A stretch of 64,000 bases of DNA from Luteibacter sp. Sphag1AF (lineage in GTDB: Bacteria; Pseudomonadota; Gammaproteobacteria; Xanthomonadales; Rhodanobacteraceae): contig NZ_JACHYH010000001.1 in assembly GCF_014192715.1 (NCBI RefSeq), positions 372,001-436,000 of the forward strand, in the 5' to 3' direction. Each line of letters starts with the position of its first letter. Positions within the stretch are counted from its first letter, which is position 1. Under the pieces are notes generated by a model. That model made no database searches. It was not told the origin of the DNA and saw only the letters and a program-made list of their open reading frames with translations. Positions 45,501 through 53,211 of the stretch are shown here, in pieces. The position numbers and the translations under genes are program-made.

Positions 45501-46108
45501 GCGCTGCCCACGATGATGTCGCCGTCAGGGGTCGCCAGCAGGCTGCGGATGGCATCGGCGCGCGGGCCGCCGGGCGCACCTGTTTCGCGCACAGGCCGCG
45601 AGAAAGTCATGCCGTCCTTGCTCAGGTGCTGCACGCCCCGGTGTGCCGTTCCCACCCACAGATCGCCATCACGTCCTTCCACAATCGCGGTGATGTGATC
45701 CTGCGCGAGGCTGTGTGCGGCCGTCGGATCGTGACGCCATTGCCGGCATTCCCCGGTGGTGGGATCGAGACGGCTCAAGCCGGTATCGCGCCCGCCAAAC
45801 CAGATGCGGTCATCGGCGTCCACCACGACGCTGCGCACTCGATGGGAAGACGGTGCGCCCGCCTGGCCCGCGTCGCAGCCATGCACACGGAAATCCACGC
45901 CATCAAAACGCACCAGGCCAGCTGCCGTACCCACCCACAGAAAGCCCTTCCGGTCCTGGGCAACCGCATGCACTTCGCTGCTGGGCAATCCCTGACCCAG
46001 GCTGTACGTACGAAACTGCGGTGTTGGCTGCGGCGGGACATCCGCCGCCTGCGCCAACAAGGCACAGAGGGTGGCCATGACGCCCAGCATCCACCTTGTG
46101 GCACCCAT
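42575..46108 (-). CDS. Hybrid sensor kinase with two-component-regulator beta-propeller (paralogue 2)
   Basis: 1177 aa with the same order as paralogue 1: signal segment, propeller blades (KGFLWVGTAAGLVRFDG, GLWFALTDGGLAYLPPFWDDFTRF), Y_Y_Y domain, membrane segment (WMRWWAWAAYAAFVLALIFGV), MATLGHEIRTPMTGMLGMAELLA, NLLNNAVKFTERG, GVGLGLAICREL, and receiver with LVLLDLDLPCVDGFQ. The two are clearly a tandem duplication that has since diverged most in the propeller. This architecture in Bacteroidetes senses glycans; the ligand here is unknown. The start ATG 46108 is followed by a signal peptide-like MGATRWMLGVMATLCALLAQAA. Confidence 0.93.
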   Translation of the reverse strand: MGATRWMLGVMATLCALLAQAADVPPQPTPQFRTYSLGQGLPSSEVHAVAQDRKGFLWVGTAAGLVRFDGVDFRVHGCDAGQAGAPSSHRVRSVVVDADDRIWFGGRDTGLSRLDPTTGECRQWRHDPTAAHSLAQDHITAIVEGRDGDLWVGTAHRGVQHLSKDGMTFSRPVRETGAPGGPRADAIRSLLATPDGDIIVGSASGLERIGSDGRMTRIPFGDDTSPSVNRIDGDHRDIRIATERGLYRLINGIAQRDTDLPSIAMDASFDDAHGMRWIATERGLHVQDVDGRTSLVDGGQSGRGALPGQAVRQIMEDHEHGLWFALTDGGLAYLPPFWDDFTRFTDVFADAYGLSGVAVTAVAAHRGDSLWVGGMRGSLRLLDPATGRVSPSATMGDARIDVLHETRDGRVWAGTSDGLHVRGPAGVRRVAPGFLRRAITHIVEAPDGTLFVASAVDGVFRVDTRSLTATPLYYREPRQGQHETRELTFANDTLWQASVAGIARWDPSTGQMRFVDGVEAGRTHAVEPDATGFWLARPAALEHYRWDGNRAVRDTSVTSLQGWPTTEVLGLSTDGFGRLWVYAHTGGWRFDPFSGAFRSMGVGNDAVSVEFTSGSTVRLNDGTVYGATLGGVVGFRPDRPGDHRQLPPVQLIEASVMRGETRVTLPVHNGTVAMRWDDRDLRITARTLSFVDPARHWHEFSLSGRRGEEASYTGHDGVQDFDRLPAGHYTLRIRGTGGDGMTGELADPLVVIIDAPPWMRWWAWAAYAAFVLALIFGVSRLWCSRHDRRVSLRLAQQQSVLAVAANQAKTDFMATLGHEIRTPMTGMLGMAELLARTPLDAKQQHYVDTVRRSGAWLLRLVDETLDLARIEARQLVLENECCSLRAIIGEVTELTRASVAGKRLHMDVHMDDTVPAIVRADPTRIRQILQNLLNNAVKFTERGSVGLHVSGHAGAVVFDVCDTGPGIAAEQHARLFGRFEQGASPQGRAGVGLGLAICRELACLMGGHIELFSTVGKGSRFRVHLPLQACKCDVPAGGAAVPASPATPAVTRRSILLVEDDPATMEWMATLLEQRGHHVVRATDGLAALAELACGRHDLVLLDLDLPCVDGFQVSRMMRLTHDAGALPIIAVSARSVGDETQVTEEAGMNGFLRKPVSMVALDALLARVASRQHHAL

Positions 46109-46201
46109 CTTGTAATTGCCCGTCCTTGTGCGTGGGTTCGGGGAAGCCGCGCAGGAAAGGAAGCGGTCCCGCGACCGACAACGCCCGGCTAGAATGGGGT
46201 C

Positions 46202-47659
46202 ATGTCACGACGCATGCGCCTGTTTATCGCTGCCATTGGTCTGGCGGCCCTTGCCTGGCTTGTCCTGGCGGCATTCGACCGCCTGCTGAGCCTGGCCCAG
46301 CGGTACATGACCTTGCCTGAAACGTGGCAATCAATAATTGCGATCATTCTCATCGCGTTCGTGCTCGGCGGCATCTGGGTGCTGTGGTGGCTTTTCGGGC
46401 GTCGCCCCAGACGCCGCGCCCCTCCCCCGATTGATCGCCCCGCGTTGCAGGCGCGCATCGACACGCTGACCCGACTGGGCGCCGACACTGGCGACCTGAA
46501 CGATGAACTGCGCGAGCTGGATCGCCGTCGCGCCAACGAGCAGATTTACGTGGCCCTGTTTGGCGACATATCCACCGGCAAATCGAGCCTGACCGGCGCC
46601 CTGTGTCCGGACGCGGCGCCTCGCACCGATGTGCTGGGCGGCACCACGCGCGAGGTCGGCCACTACGAAGGACGTCTGCCAGGCGGACAGGTGTTGATGC
46701 TTGCCGACGTGCCCGGCAGCCGCGAGGCAGACGGCGAAGCGGTGGAGCGCATCGCGCGCGAGGAAGTGCTGCGTGCCCACGCCGTGGTGTACCTGTGTGC
46801 GGGCGACCTGTCGCGCACGCAGGCGGCCGACATCCGCTGGCTGGGCGATTTCGGCAAGCCGATGGTGCTGGCGCTGAACAAGGCCGACCAATGGACCGAT
46901 GCCGAACGCCAGACACTGCTGGCCCGGCTGCGCGTGCAATCAGACGATGTGGCCGATGCCGTGATCGCCATCAGCGCCGGGGGCCGCGAGCGATTCACCC
47001 GGCATTTGCCCGACGGCACGGTGGAACACGTGCAACGCCAGCGCCGACCACAGCTTGATGCCCTGTATCGCGCACTGGACGATGTGCTGTCGCCCGGCAC
47101 CGCCGCTCTGGAAGACCAGCGCCAGCACGCCGTGCTGGCGGGGCTACATCAGCGTACCGGCGAACGTGAAGCAGACGCGCGGGCCGAACAGGCCCGGCGC
47201 ATCGTGTCCCGTTATTCCCGCCGCGCCATCGTAGGCGCCATGGCGGCCGTGGCGCCAGGCACTGACCTGCTGATCCAGGGCGTACTGGCTACCGGCCTGA
47301 TACGGGCCCTGGCCGAACTCTATGACGTACGGGTCAGCGAGGTCGATATCGAAAGCCTCATTCGCCAGGCCCGCCTGACCCTGCGCACCGGCACCACCGT
47401 CGTGCTGGCCATCTCGGGCAATGCGCTGAAGGCCTTTCCCGGCCTGGGCACCCTTGGCGGCGGCGTGCTGCATGCGTTTGCCTATGCCCTGATTTTCGAC
47501 AGCCTGGGCACGGCGCTCGCCACGTCCCTGGCGGCCACCCATACGCTGGACCAGTTCGACACTACCGCCCGGATGAAGGCCCTGATGGAGAAGCCCGACG
47601 CCCCGCGCCTTCGCCAGCTCGCCGCACTGACCCGGGATGCGTTGCGCGCAAACGGATAA
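46202..47659 (+). CDS. Membrane GTPase with DUF697 domain (1)
   Basis: 485 aa. Two N-terminal membrane segments (~7-27, ~44-66), then a dynamin/Era-like GTP-binding domain: G1 GDISTGKSS, G2-like GGTTREVG, G3 ADVPGSREADG, G4 LNKADQW. The C-terminal ~150 residues are DUF697 (YSRRAIVGAMAAVAPGTDLLIQGVLATGLIRALAELYDV) with further hydrophobic stretches. A TAGAAT at 46190-46195 lies only six bases before ATG 46202, so the transcript may be leaderless. Role unknown; related proteins act at membranes. Confidence 0.85.
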   Translation: MSRRMRLFIAAIGLAALAWLVLAAFDRLLSLAQRYMTLPETWQSIIAIILIAFVLGGIWVLWWLFGRRPRRRAPPPIDRPALQARIDTLTRLGADTGDLNDELRELDRRRANEQIYVALFGDISTGKSSLTGALCPDAAPRTDVLGGTTREVGHYEGRLPGGQVLMLADVPGSREADGEAVERIAREEVLRAHAVVYLCAGDLSRTQAADIRWLGDFGKPMVLALNKADQWTDAERQTLLARLRVQSDDVADAVIAISAGGRERFTRHLPDGTVEHVQRQRRPQLDALYRALDDVLSPGTAALEDQRQHAVLAGLHQRTGEREADARAEQARRIVSRYSRRAIVGAMAAVAPGTDLLIQGVLATGLIRALAELYDVRVSEVDIESLIRQARLTLRTGTTVVLAISGNALKAFPGLGTLGGGVLHAFAYALIFDSLGTALATSLAATHTLDQFDTTARMKALMEKPDAPRLRQLAALTRDALRANG

Positions 47660-47783
47660 CCGGTTCACGGGAGTTCCGCATCATCCGGTGAACAATGCGT
47701 TCGCTTCGGCCCGCTGGCACGCGTGGCCGCCTTGGGCGACACTGCCCTCCCGCCACCCCACGGCCCGCCCGGAGAAAATGCCC

Positions 47784-48410
47784 ATGCGTCACGCCTGGAT
47801 TCTCGCCGCCGCGCTGGCCGCCAGTACCGCCGCGCATGCCGCTCCGTCCTCGTACCGCTATGACCCGGTGCACAGCCAGATCATCTTCAGCGTGACCCAC
47901 AACGGGTTCTCCCGATCCTTAGGCCGACTGCACGTGGCCAGCGGCACACTGCTGTTCGACGATAAGGACTGGACTCGCTCGTCCACCGACCTCACGATCG
48001 ACCTGAGCAAAGTGGACATGGGCGACGCCGGCTGGAGCAAGGCGGTCAGAGGCAATGATTTCTTCGCCAGCGACCGTGCCGCGACTGCACGCTACGTCAG
48101 CACCTCGGTTGAAAAACGCAGCGACAACGAAGGCGTGATCCACGGCAACCTCACCCTGCGCGGCGTCACCCGCCCGGTGGATGTGTCCTTCCGCCTCAAC
48201 CGCGTCGCGCGCACCATCTACGGCATGCATACCATCGCCGGCTTTTCCGGCACGGCCACACTGGATCGCACCGCGTTCGGCATGACCAGCCATACCGGCT
48301 CCATTGGCACCGATGTCGCTGTGATGCTGGAAATCGAAGCGATCCGTACCGATGACACCCCCGCTTCCGCCTCGCCCACCCAGGAGACCCCACGTGGCGC
48401 CACGCAATAA
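47784..48410 (+). CDS. YceI-family periplasmic protein (1)
   Basis: 208 aa. Signal peptide MRHAWILAAALAASTAAHAA and lipocalin-like YceI domain (YRYDPVHSQIIFSVTHNGFSRSLGRLHVASG, GWSKAVRGNDFFASDRAATARYVS, GNLTLRGVTRPVDVSFRLN, GMTSHTGSIGTDVAVMLEIEA). YceI proteins bind isoprenoid quinones or lipids. ATG 47784 has GGAG nine bases upstream; ATG 47778 is too close to it. Overlaps the following cytochrome b561 gene. Confidence 0.9.
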   Translation: MRHAWILAAALAASTAAHAAPSSYRYDPVHSQIIFSVTHNGFSRSLGRLHVASGTLLFDDKDWTRSSTDLTIDLSKVDMGDAGWSKAVRGNDFFASDRAATARYVSTSVEKRSDNEGVIHGNLTLRGVTRPVDVSFRLNRVARTIYGMHTIAGFSGTATLDRTAFGMTSHTGSIGTDVAVMLEIEAIRTDDTPASASPTQETPRGATQ

Positions 48411-48981
48411 TCCGACCCGCTGGAGCGCGGTCGCCAAATTCTTTCACTGGACGATGGCGCTGCTCATCATCGGCAACGGCATTTTCGCCATCTGGATGGA
48501 TGGCCTGAAACCGTCGCTCAACAAGATCAACATGTTCGCGCTGCACAAGTCCATCGGACTGACCGTGCTCGCGCTGTTCGTGCTGCGCCTGGCATGGAAG
48601 ATGTTTGACCGTCGCCCGCCTGACGAACCGGCGCCGCGCTGGCAGCAGATGGCCGCCCATGCGGTGCACGGCCTGCTCTATCTTCTGATCGTTGCCATTC
48701 CGCTGACGGGCTGGATGTTCAATTCCGCGCACGGCTTTCCGCTGCAGTATTTCAAGCAGTTCAATCTGCCGGCGCTGCTGGACAAAAACCCGGAGCTGTC
48801 TGATGTACTGGGTACCGTCCATGTGTACCTGTTCTGGTTCCTGTGCGTTGTACTGGTGGCACACATCGGCGGCGCGCTGAAGCATCATTTTGTGGATCAC
48901 GACAACACGCTGCGCCGTATGCTTCCGTTCGGCCGTCCCCGTCGTACCCCGACTTCCGTTCCACCTGGAGATACCCCATGA
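48394..48981 (+). CDS. Cytochrome b561 (YceJ-like)
   Basis: 195 aa, four membrane segments (~14-34, ~48-68, ~90-110, ~145-167) with paired His (AKFFHWTMALLI, FALHKSIGLTVLALFVLRLAW, AAHAVHGLLYLLIVAIPLTGW, LVAHIGGALKHHF) for two b hemes. It should oxidise quinol and pass electrons across the membrane. The start is GTG 48394, with AGGAG upstream; the gene overlaps yceI copies on both sides, like E. coli yceJ-yceI. Confidence 0.9.
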   Translation: MAPRNNPTRWSAVAKFFHWTMALLIIGNGIFAIWMDGLKPSLNKINMFALHKSIGLTVLALFVLRLAWKMFDRRPPDEPAPRWQQMAAHAVHGLLYLLIVAIPLTGWMFNSAHGFPLQYFKQFNLPALLDKNPELSDVLGTVHVYLFWFLCVVLVAHIGGALKHHFVDHDNTLRRMLPFGRPRRTPTSVPPGDTP

Positions 48982-49538
48982 CGATCACGCTCCGCACCGT
49001 TCTTGCCCTCGGCCTGGCCGTCGCGCTTCCGCTTGGCGCACACGCCGCCACCTACCAGACGCAGCCGTCCAGCACGCTGGGTTTCAGCGGCAAGTTCCAG
49101 GGGCAGCAATTCGACGGCACGTTCAAGAAATTTGATGCAGCCATCACCTACGACGCCGCCAACCTGGCTGCCTCGAAATTCGACGTCACCGTGGATGTGG
49201 CCAGCGCCGCTACCGGCGACGGCGACCGTGACAGCGCGCTTCCGGGTGAAGAATTCTTCAATGCTGCCAAGTTCCCGAAAGCGCATTACGTCACCAGCAG
49301 CTTCACGAAGGATGCCGCTGGCCATGTTGTGGCACACGGCTCGCTCACCCTGCGCGGCGTCACCAAGCCGGTTGACCTGATCGTCACCTTCGCGCCGAAC
49401 GCCGGTGGTGCCACGCTCTCGGTGAAAGGCTCGGTCAAGCGCCTCGATTTCGGCGTGGGCGGTTCGGAATACAAGGACACCAGCACGATTGCTGATGCCG
49501 TGGAAATCAACGGCACGCTGCAACTGCTGCCGAAGTAA
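48978..49538 (+). CDS. YceI-family periplasmic protein (2)
   Basis: 186 aa. Signal peptide (TVLALGLAVALPLGAHAA) and YceI fold (TYQTQPSSTLGFSGKFQGQQFDGTFKKFDAAI, PGEEFFNAAKFPKAHYVTSSF, GSLTLRGVTKPVDLIVTF, GVGGSEYKDTSTIADAVEINGTL). Starts inside the cytochrome stop (ATGA). The two YceI proteins flank the cytochrome and probably bind a quinone-like lipid used with it. Confidence 0.9.
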   Translation: MTITLRTVLALGLAVALPLGAHAATYQTQPSSTLGFSGKFQGQQFDGTFKKFDAAITYDAANLAASKFDVTVDVASAATGDGDRDSALPGEEFFNAAKFPKAHYVTSSFTKDAAGHVVAHGSLTLRGVTKPVDLIVTFAPNAGGATLSVKGSVKRLDFGVGGSEYKDTSTIADAVEINGTLQLLPK

Positions 49539-49552
49539 GTCAGCAGTCACCG

Positions 49553-50899
49553 ATGAGTGCCTTCTGGCAACGCCTGCGCGACCTCGCCGGTCGCGTTCGG
49601 CCTCCCACGCCACGCCCGTCATCCCCCGTGACGGGCGACGGCGTGGCTGCCAGTCTGCGTGAAATTCTCAACGACTCCTCCATTCCCACCGACGTGCGCA
49701 CGGCCATGGCCGAAGACTTCGCACGTGTGGAAGCGATGCTCTCGCGTATCGAAAAATGCGAGCTGCATGTGGCTGTCTTCGGGCGCGTCTCCGCGGGCAA
49801 GTCGGCGCTGGGCAACGCGCTGCTGCGCCGCGAGGCGTTCGCGGTGGGCGTGCTGCACGGCACGACCACCGATGCGCGCCCTGCACGGCTGGACGAAGCG
49901 GCGCACGACGGACTGGTGCTCATTGATACACCGGGCATCAACGAACTGGGCGGCGAAGAGCGCGAACGGCTGGCATTTGATGTCGCCGAGATCAGCGACC
50001 TGGTCGTCTTTGTCGCCGATGGCGACCTCACCCGCGAAGAGCGCGATGCGCTGCGCACGCTGGCACAGACGCGCCGACCGATCATCGTGGCGCTCAACAA
50101 GACAGACCGCTATACGCCCGACGAGCGCGACGGCCTGCTGGCCCGTCTGGTCGAACATACGGCGGGCATCGTGCTGCCGGAGAACGTGATCGCCGTTGCC
50201 GCCCTGCCCTCGCCGAAGGTATTCGTGGAAGTGGACGAACAGGGGCGCGAACACCGCCAGGAACGGGCCACCCTTCCGGACGTCCGCGCACTGCGCGAAC
50301 GCCTGCTGTCCATTGCCCAGCGCGAAGGCAAGGCACTTTCATCCGTCAACGCGGGCCTGTTTGCCGGACGCCTGACCGATCAGGTCAGCCAGCGCATCGC
50401 CAGTGCCCGCCGCGATCTGGCCGCGCGCGTCATTCGTCAGTACTGCATCGCCAAGGGACTGGCCGTGGCGCTCAATCCCGTGCCAGTCGCAGACTTGCTG
50501 GTAGCCGCGGGCCTGGATGCGGCGATGGTGGTGCAGCTCAGCCGCGTGTATGGACTGCCATTGACCCGCAGCGAGTCCGGACGCCTGGTCGCCGTGATAT
50601 CCGCGCAGCTGGCAGCGTTGATGGGCGCCATCTGGGGCGTCCAGCTCGTGGCATCCGCGCTGAAAGGATTGAGTGGCGGACTGTCAACCGTTGTCACCGC
50701 CGCCGCCCAGGGCGCGCTGGGCTGGTACGCCACCGTACTGATCGGGCGCGCGGCCGAACACTATCTGGTGGGCGGCAAATCCTGGGGCGAACACGGCCCC
50801 AAGCGTGCGGTAGCCGACATCGTGGCCAGTCTGGACCGCGATTCCATCCTGCGCGAAGCGCGCGAGGAGATCATGAAACACCTGCGCTCACGCGCATGA
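49553..50899 (+). CDS. GTPase with DUF697 domain (2)
   Basis: 448 aa, no N-terminal membrane anchor. G1 GRVSAGKSALGNALL, TTTDARPAR (G2), DTPGINELGGEER (G3), ALNKTDRY (G4). The C-terminal half (~300-430) is DUF697 with hydrophobic helices (GLAVALNPVPVADLLVAAGLDAAMVVQLSRVYGLPL, SAQLAALMGAIWGVQLV). Distantly similar to the GTPase at 46202 and co-directional, 14 bases after yceI-2. Role unknown. Confidence 0.86.
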   Translation: MSAFWQRLRDLAGRVRPPTPRPSSPVTGDGVAASLREILNDSSIPTDVRTAMAEDFARVEAMLSRIEKCELHVAVFGRVSAGKSALGNALLRREAFAVGVLHGTTTDARPARLDEAAHDGLVLIDTPGINELGGEERERLAFDVAEISDLVVFVADGDLTREERDALRTLAQTRRPIIVALNKTDRYTPDERDGLLARLVEHTAGIVLPENVIAVAALPSPKVFVEVDEQGREHRQERATLPDVRALRERLLSIAQREGKALSSVNAGLFAGRLTDQVSQRIASARRDLAARVIRQYCIAKGLAVALNPVPVADLLVAAGLDAAMVVQLSRVYGLPLTRSESGRLVAVISAQLAALMGAIWGVQLVASALKGLSGGLSTVVTAAAQGALGWYATVLIGRAAEHYLVGGKSWGEHGPKRAVADIVASLDRDSILREAREEIMKHLRSRA

Positions 50900-50900
50900 T

Positions 50901-51128
50901 TCATGCTTGTGCGAAGCGGCAAATAGCCTGCACATCGAAAGGCCAGTCAAGCTCTTCACCATCGCTGCGGCGCAGCACCGGCACGCGCACGCCATAGCGG
51001 TGCTCCAGCGCAGCGTCTTCGTCGATCCACACGCTCTGAAACTCGGGAAAACGCGCCTGCGCCAGCAACGCCAGCGCCTGATCGCACAGATGGCAGTCGT
51101 CGCGTTGATACAGAACAAAGGAATGCAT
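50901..51128 (-). CDS. Glutaredoxin-like (DUF836) thiol-redox protein
   Basis: 75 aa thioredoxin-fold mini-protein: [19 protein letters not shown] (CxxC active site CHLC), cis-Pro region [22 protein letters not shown]. This matches the small glutaredoxin-family/DUF836 proteins. It is convergent with the GTPase, one base after that stop, and divergent from sdaA. Confidence 0.88.
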   Translation of the reverse strand: MHSFVLYQRDDCHLCDQALALLAQARFPEFQSVWIDEDAALEHRYGVRVPVLRRSDGEELDWPFDVQAICRFAQA

Positions 51129-51196
51129 CGGGTCTCTGGGGTCAGCGGGCGTCAGGGCGTAGAATAGCCGGCTATCCCCAACAGCAAGCCTTTCCC

Positions 51197-52579
51197 ATGG
51201 CCGTCAGTGTTTTCGACCTTTTCAAAATCGGCATCGGCCCGTCTTCCTCGCATACGGTAGGCCCGATGCGCGCTGGCGCGCGCTTTGCGGAACACTGGCT
51301 GGAAGAAAAAGGCGTGCTTGAACGCGTGGCCCGCGTGCGCTGCGAACTGTTCGGCTCGCTGGCCATGACCGGCCGCGGCCACGGTACGGACAAGGCCGTG
51401 CTGCTGGGCTTTGAAGGCGAATGGCCCGACCGCGTGGACCCGGACATGATCCCGGCCACGCTGGAGCGCATCCGCAGTTCCAAACGCATCCGCATCCTCG
51501 GTCGCCACGAAATCGCGTTCGATGAAAAGTCCGACCTGGTGTTCAACAAGCGCCAGAAGCTCCCGTTCCACACCAACGGCATGCGTTTCTCTGCCTTCGA
51601 TGCAGATGGCAACGAACTGGCCACGCGCGACTACTACTCGGTAGGCGGCGGCTTTGTGGTCAACCCGGACGAAGCGGCCGAAGACCGCATCGTGGCCGAC
51701 ACCAGCGAACAGCCCTATCCGTTCTCCTCAGGCGACCAGCTGCTGGCGCTGTGCGAGGAACACCACCTCACCATTGCCCAGCTGATGATGGCCAACGAAA
51801 CCATCTGGCGCACCGAGGCCGAGGTCCGCTCCGGCCTTCTGCACATCTGGAAGGCCATGCAGGATTGCGTCAATCGCGGTCTGCGCTCGCCGGGCGTGCT
51901 GCCCGGCGGCCTGAAAGTGAGCCGTCGTGCGCCGGCCATGGTGGCCGAACTGCGCGCGCAGCCGGAAGCCTCCCTGCGCGATCCGCTGACCATTCTTGAC
52001 TGGGTCAATCTGTACGCGCTGGCCGTCAACGAAGAAAACGCCGCCGGTGGCAGCGTGGTCACGGCGCCGACCAATGGCGCCGCGGGCATCGTGCCGGCCG
52101 TGCTGCACTATTACTTCCACTTCTGCCCCAATGCCAGCGAGTCCGGCGTGGTGGAGTTCCTGCTGACCGCGGGCGCCATCGGCATCCTTTACAAGGAAAA
52201 CGCCTCCATCTCCGGCGCCGAAGTGGGCTGCCAGGGCGAAGTCGGCGTGGCCTGCTCCATGGCGGCCGGTGGTCTCACGGCAGCGCTGGGCGGCAATGTG
52301 CGCCAGGTGGAAAACGCCGCGGAAATCGGCATGGAGCACAACCTGGGCCTCACCTGCGACCCGATTGGCGGGCTGGTGCAGATTCCCTGCATCGAGCGGA
52401 ACGCGATGGGCGCGGTCAAAGCCATCAATGCCAGCCGCATGGCTCAGAAGAGTGACGGCAAGCACCACGTGTCGCTGGACAAGGTCATCGCCACCATGCG
52501 CGATACCGGCCGCGATATGAAAGACAAGTACAAAGAGACCTCGCGCGGCGGTCTGGCGGTCAACGTCATCGAGTGCTGA
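51197..52579 (+). CDS. sdaA: L-serine ammonia-lyase
   Basis: 460 aa single-chain iron-sulfur serine dehydratase converting L-serine to pyruvate and ammonia. N-terminal beta domain [24 protein letters not shown], Cys of the [4Fe-4S] cluster in [20 protein letters not shown] and [18 protein letters not shown], and the conserved [21 protein letters not shown] end. A TAGAAT at 51160-51165 is a possible -10. Confidence 0.96.
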   Translation: MAVSVFDLFKIGIGPSSSHTVGPMRAGARFAEHWLEEKGVLERVARVRCELFGSLAMTGRGHGTDKAVLLGFEGEWPDRVDPDMIPATLERIRSSKRIRILGRHEIAFDEKSDLVFNKRQKLPFHTNGMRFSAFDADGNELATRDYYSVGGGFVVNPDEAAEDRIVADTSEQPYPFSSGDQLLALCEEHHLTIAQLMMANETIWRTEAEVRSGLLHIWKAMQDCVNRGLRSPGVLPGGLKVSRRAPAMVAELRAQPEASLRDPLTILDWVNLYALAVNEENAAGGSVVTAPTNGAAGIVPAVLHYYFHFCPNASESGVVEFLLTAGAIGILYKENASISGAEVGCQGEVGVACSMAAGGLTAALGGNVRQVENAAEIGMEHNLGLTCDPIGGLVQIPCIERNAMGAVKAINASRMAQKSDGKHHVSLDKVIATMRDTGRDMKDKYKETSRGGLAVNVIEC

Positions 52580-52597
52580 TGGGGTGTTGCGGGAGGG

Positions 52598-52626
52598 AGT
52601 TCGCGAGGGGGAATGCGAACTTTCTC
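52598..52626 (+). terminator. Possible terminator after sdaA
   Basis: Stem AGTTCGC (52598-52604) with GCGAACT (52615-52621), a 10-base loop and TTCTC after. Modest stem and weak T-run. Confidence 0.45.
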
Positions 52627-52658
52627 AAAACTGGATGCGCTTCGCGCCGCCAGAATGA

Positions 52659-53039
52659 CTATCGCTGCGGGCAGATCCTGGGCAGCCGGTCCACCGTTTC
52701 CACGTGCACCGGCTCGTCGTCGCCCCACAGATTGGCAACGGCGCTGTAGCAGACGCGCAGCTTTCCCTTACGCGTATCAAAGCGCTGGCGACTGGTAAAT
52801 GCGAAGCACGACACACTGGCGAGGTTACCCCGCTCACGCATGGTCTGCGCACACAGGCGTACGGCCGCAACCGGATCTTCGCCCGGGTACAGGGTGAAAT
52901 AGAATCCCTTGGATGTCCGATCGTACGACTCTGAGTCGATCAAACGTCCTTTGTCGCTCCACTCACTGGCGGCACGAACCCCGCCGCATACCGTCATAGC
53001 GACTACGAATACGCCGCAGGCGGTCTTTACCCAACGCAT
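52659..53039 (-). CDS. Small exported protein of unknown function
   Basis: 126 aa with a signal peptide ([25 protein letters not shown]). The mature part has four Cys (VRLCAQ, SVSCFAF, LRVCYSA, RICPQR) that could form two disulfides, and a [15 protein letters not shown] segment. ATG 53039 is preceded by an AAGGGGGT element; the longer open frame upstream has no signal. No family recognised. Convergent with sdaA. Confidence 0.65.
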   Translation of the reverse strand: MRWVKTACGVFVVAMTVCGGVRAASEWSDKGRLIDSESYDRTSKGFYFTLYPGEDPVAAVRLCAQTMRERGNLASVSCFAFTSRQRFDTRKGKLRVCYSAVANLWGDDEPVHVETVDRLPRICPQR

Positions 53040-53211
53040 CCGACCCCCTTGTTCCAGACTGCGCCCGACAGTGTATCGCCACCCGACGAGACAGAGGTGA
53101 ATCTGTTCCCAGCCAGTTGGCACGGCTGACAGGTGGCTTCCGGGCTGTCATCATCCCGCCCTTGTGCCGCCTTGAGGAACCTTCCCGGTTCCCCATCCGA
53201 CCGGAGTTTAC

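Noticed and set aside
43925-46192. 755-codon open frame on the plus strand
   Set aside because: It is antisense to the second hybrid kinase, whose domains are unmistakable; long antisense frames are expected at this GC content.
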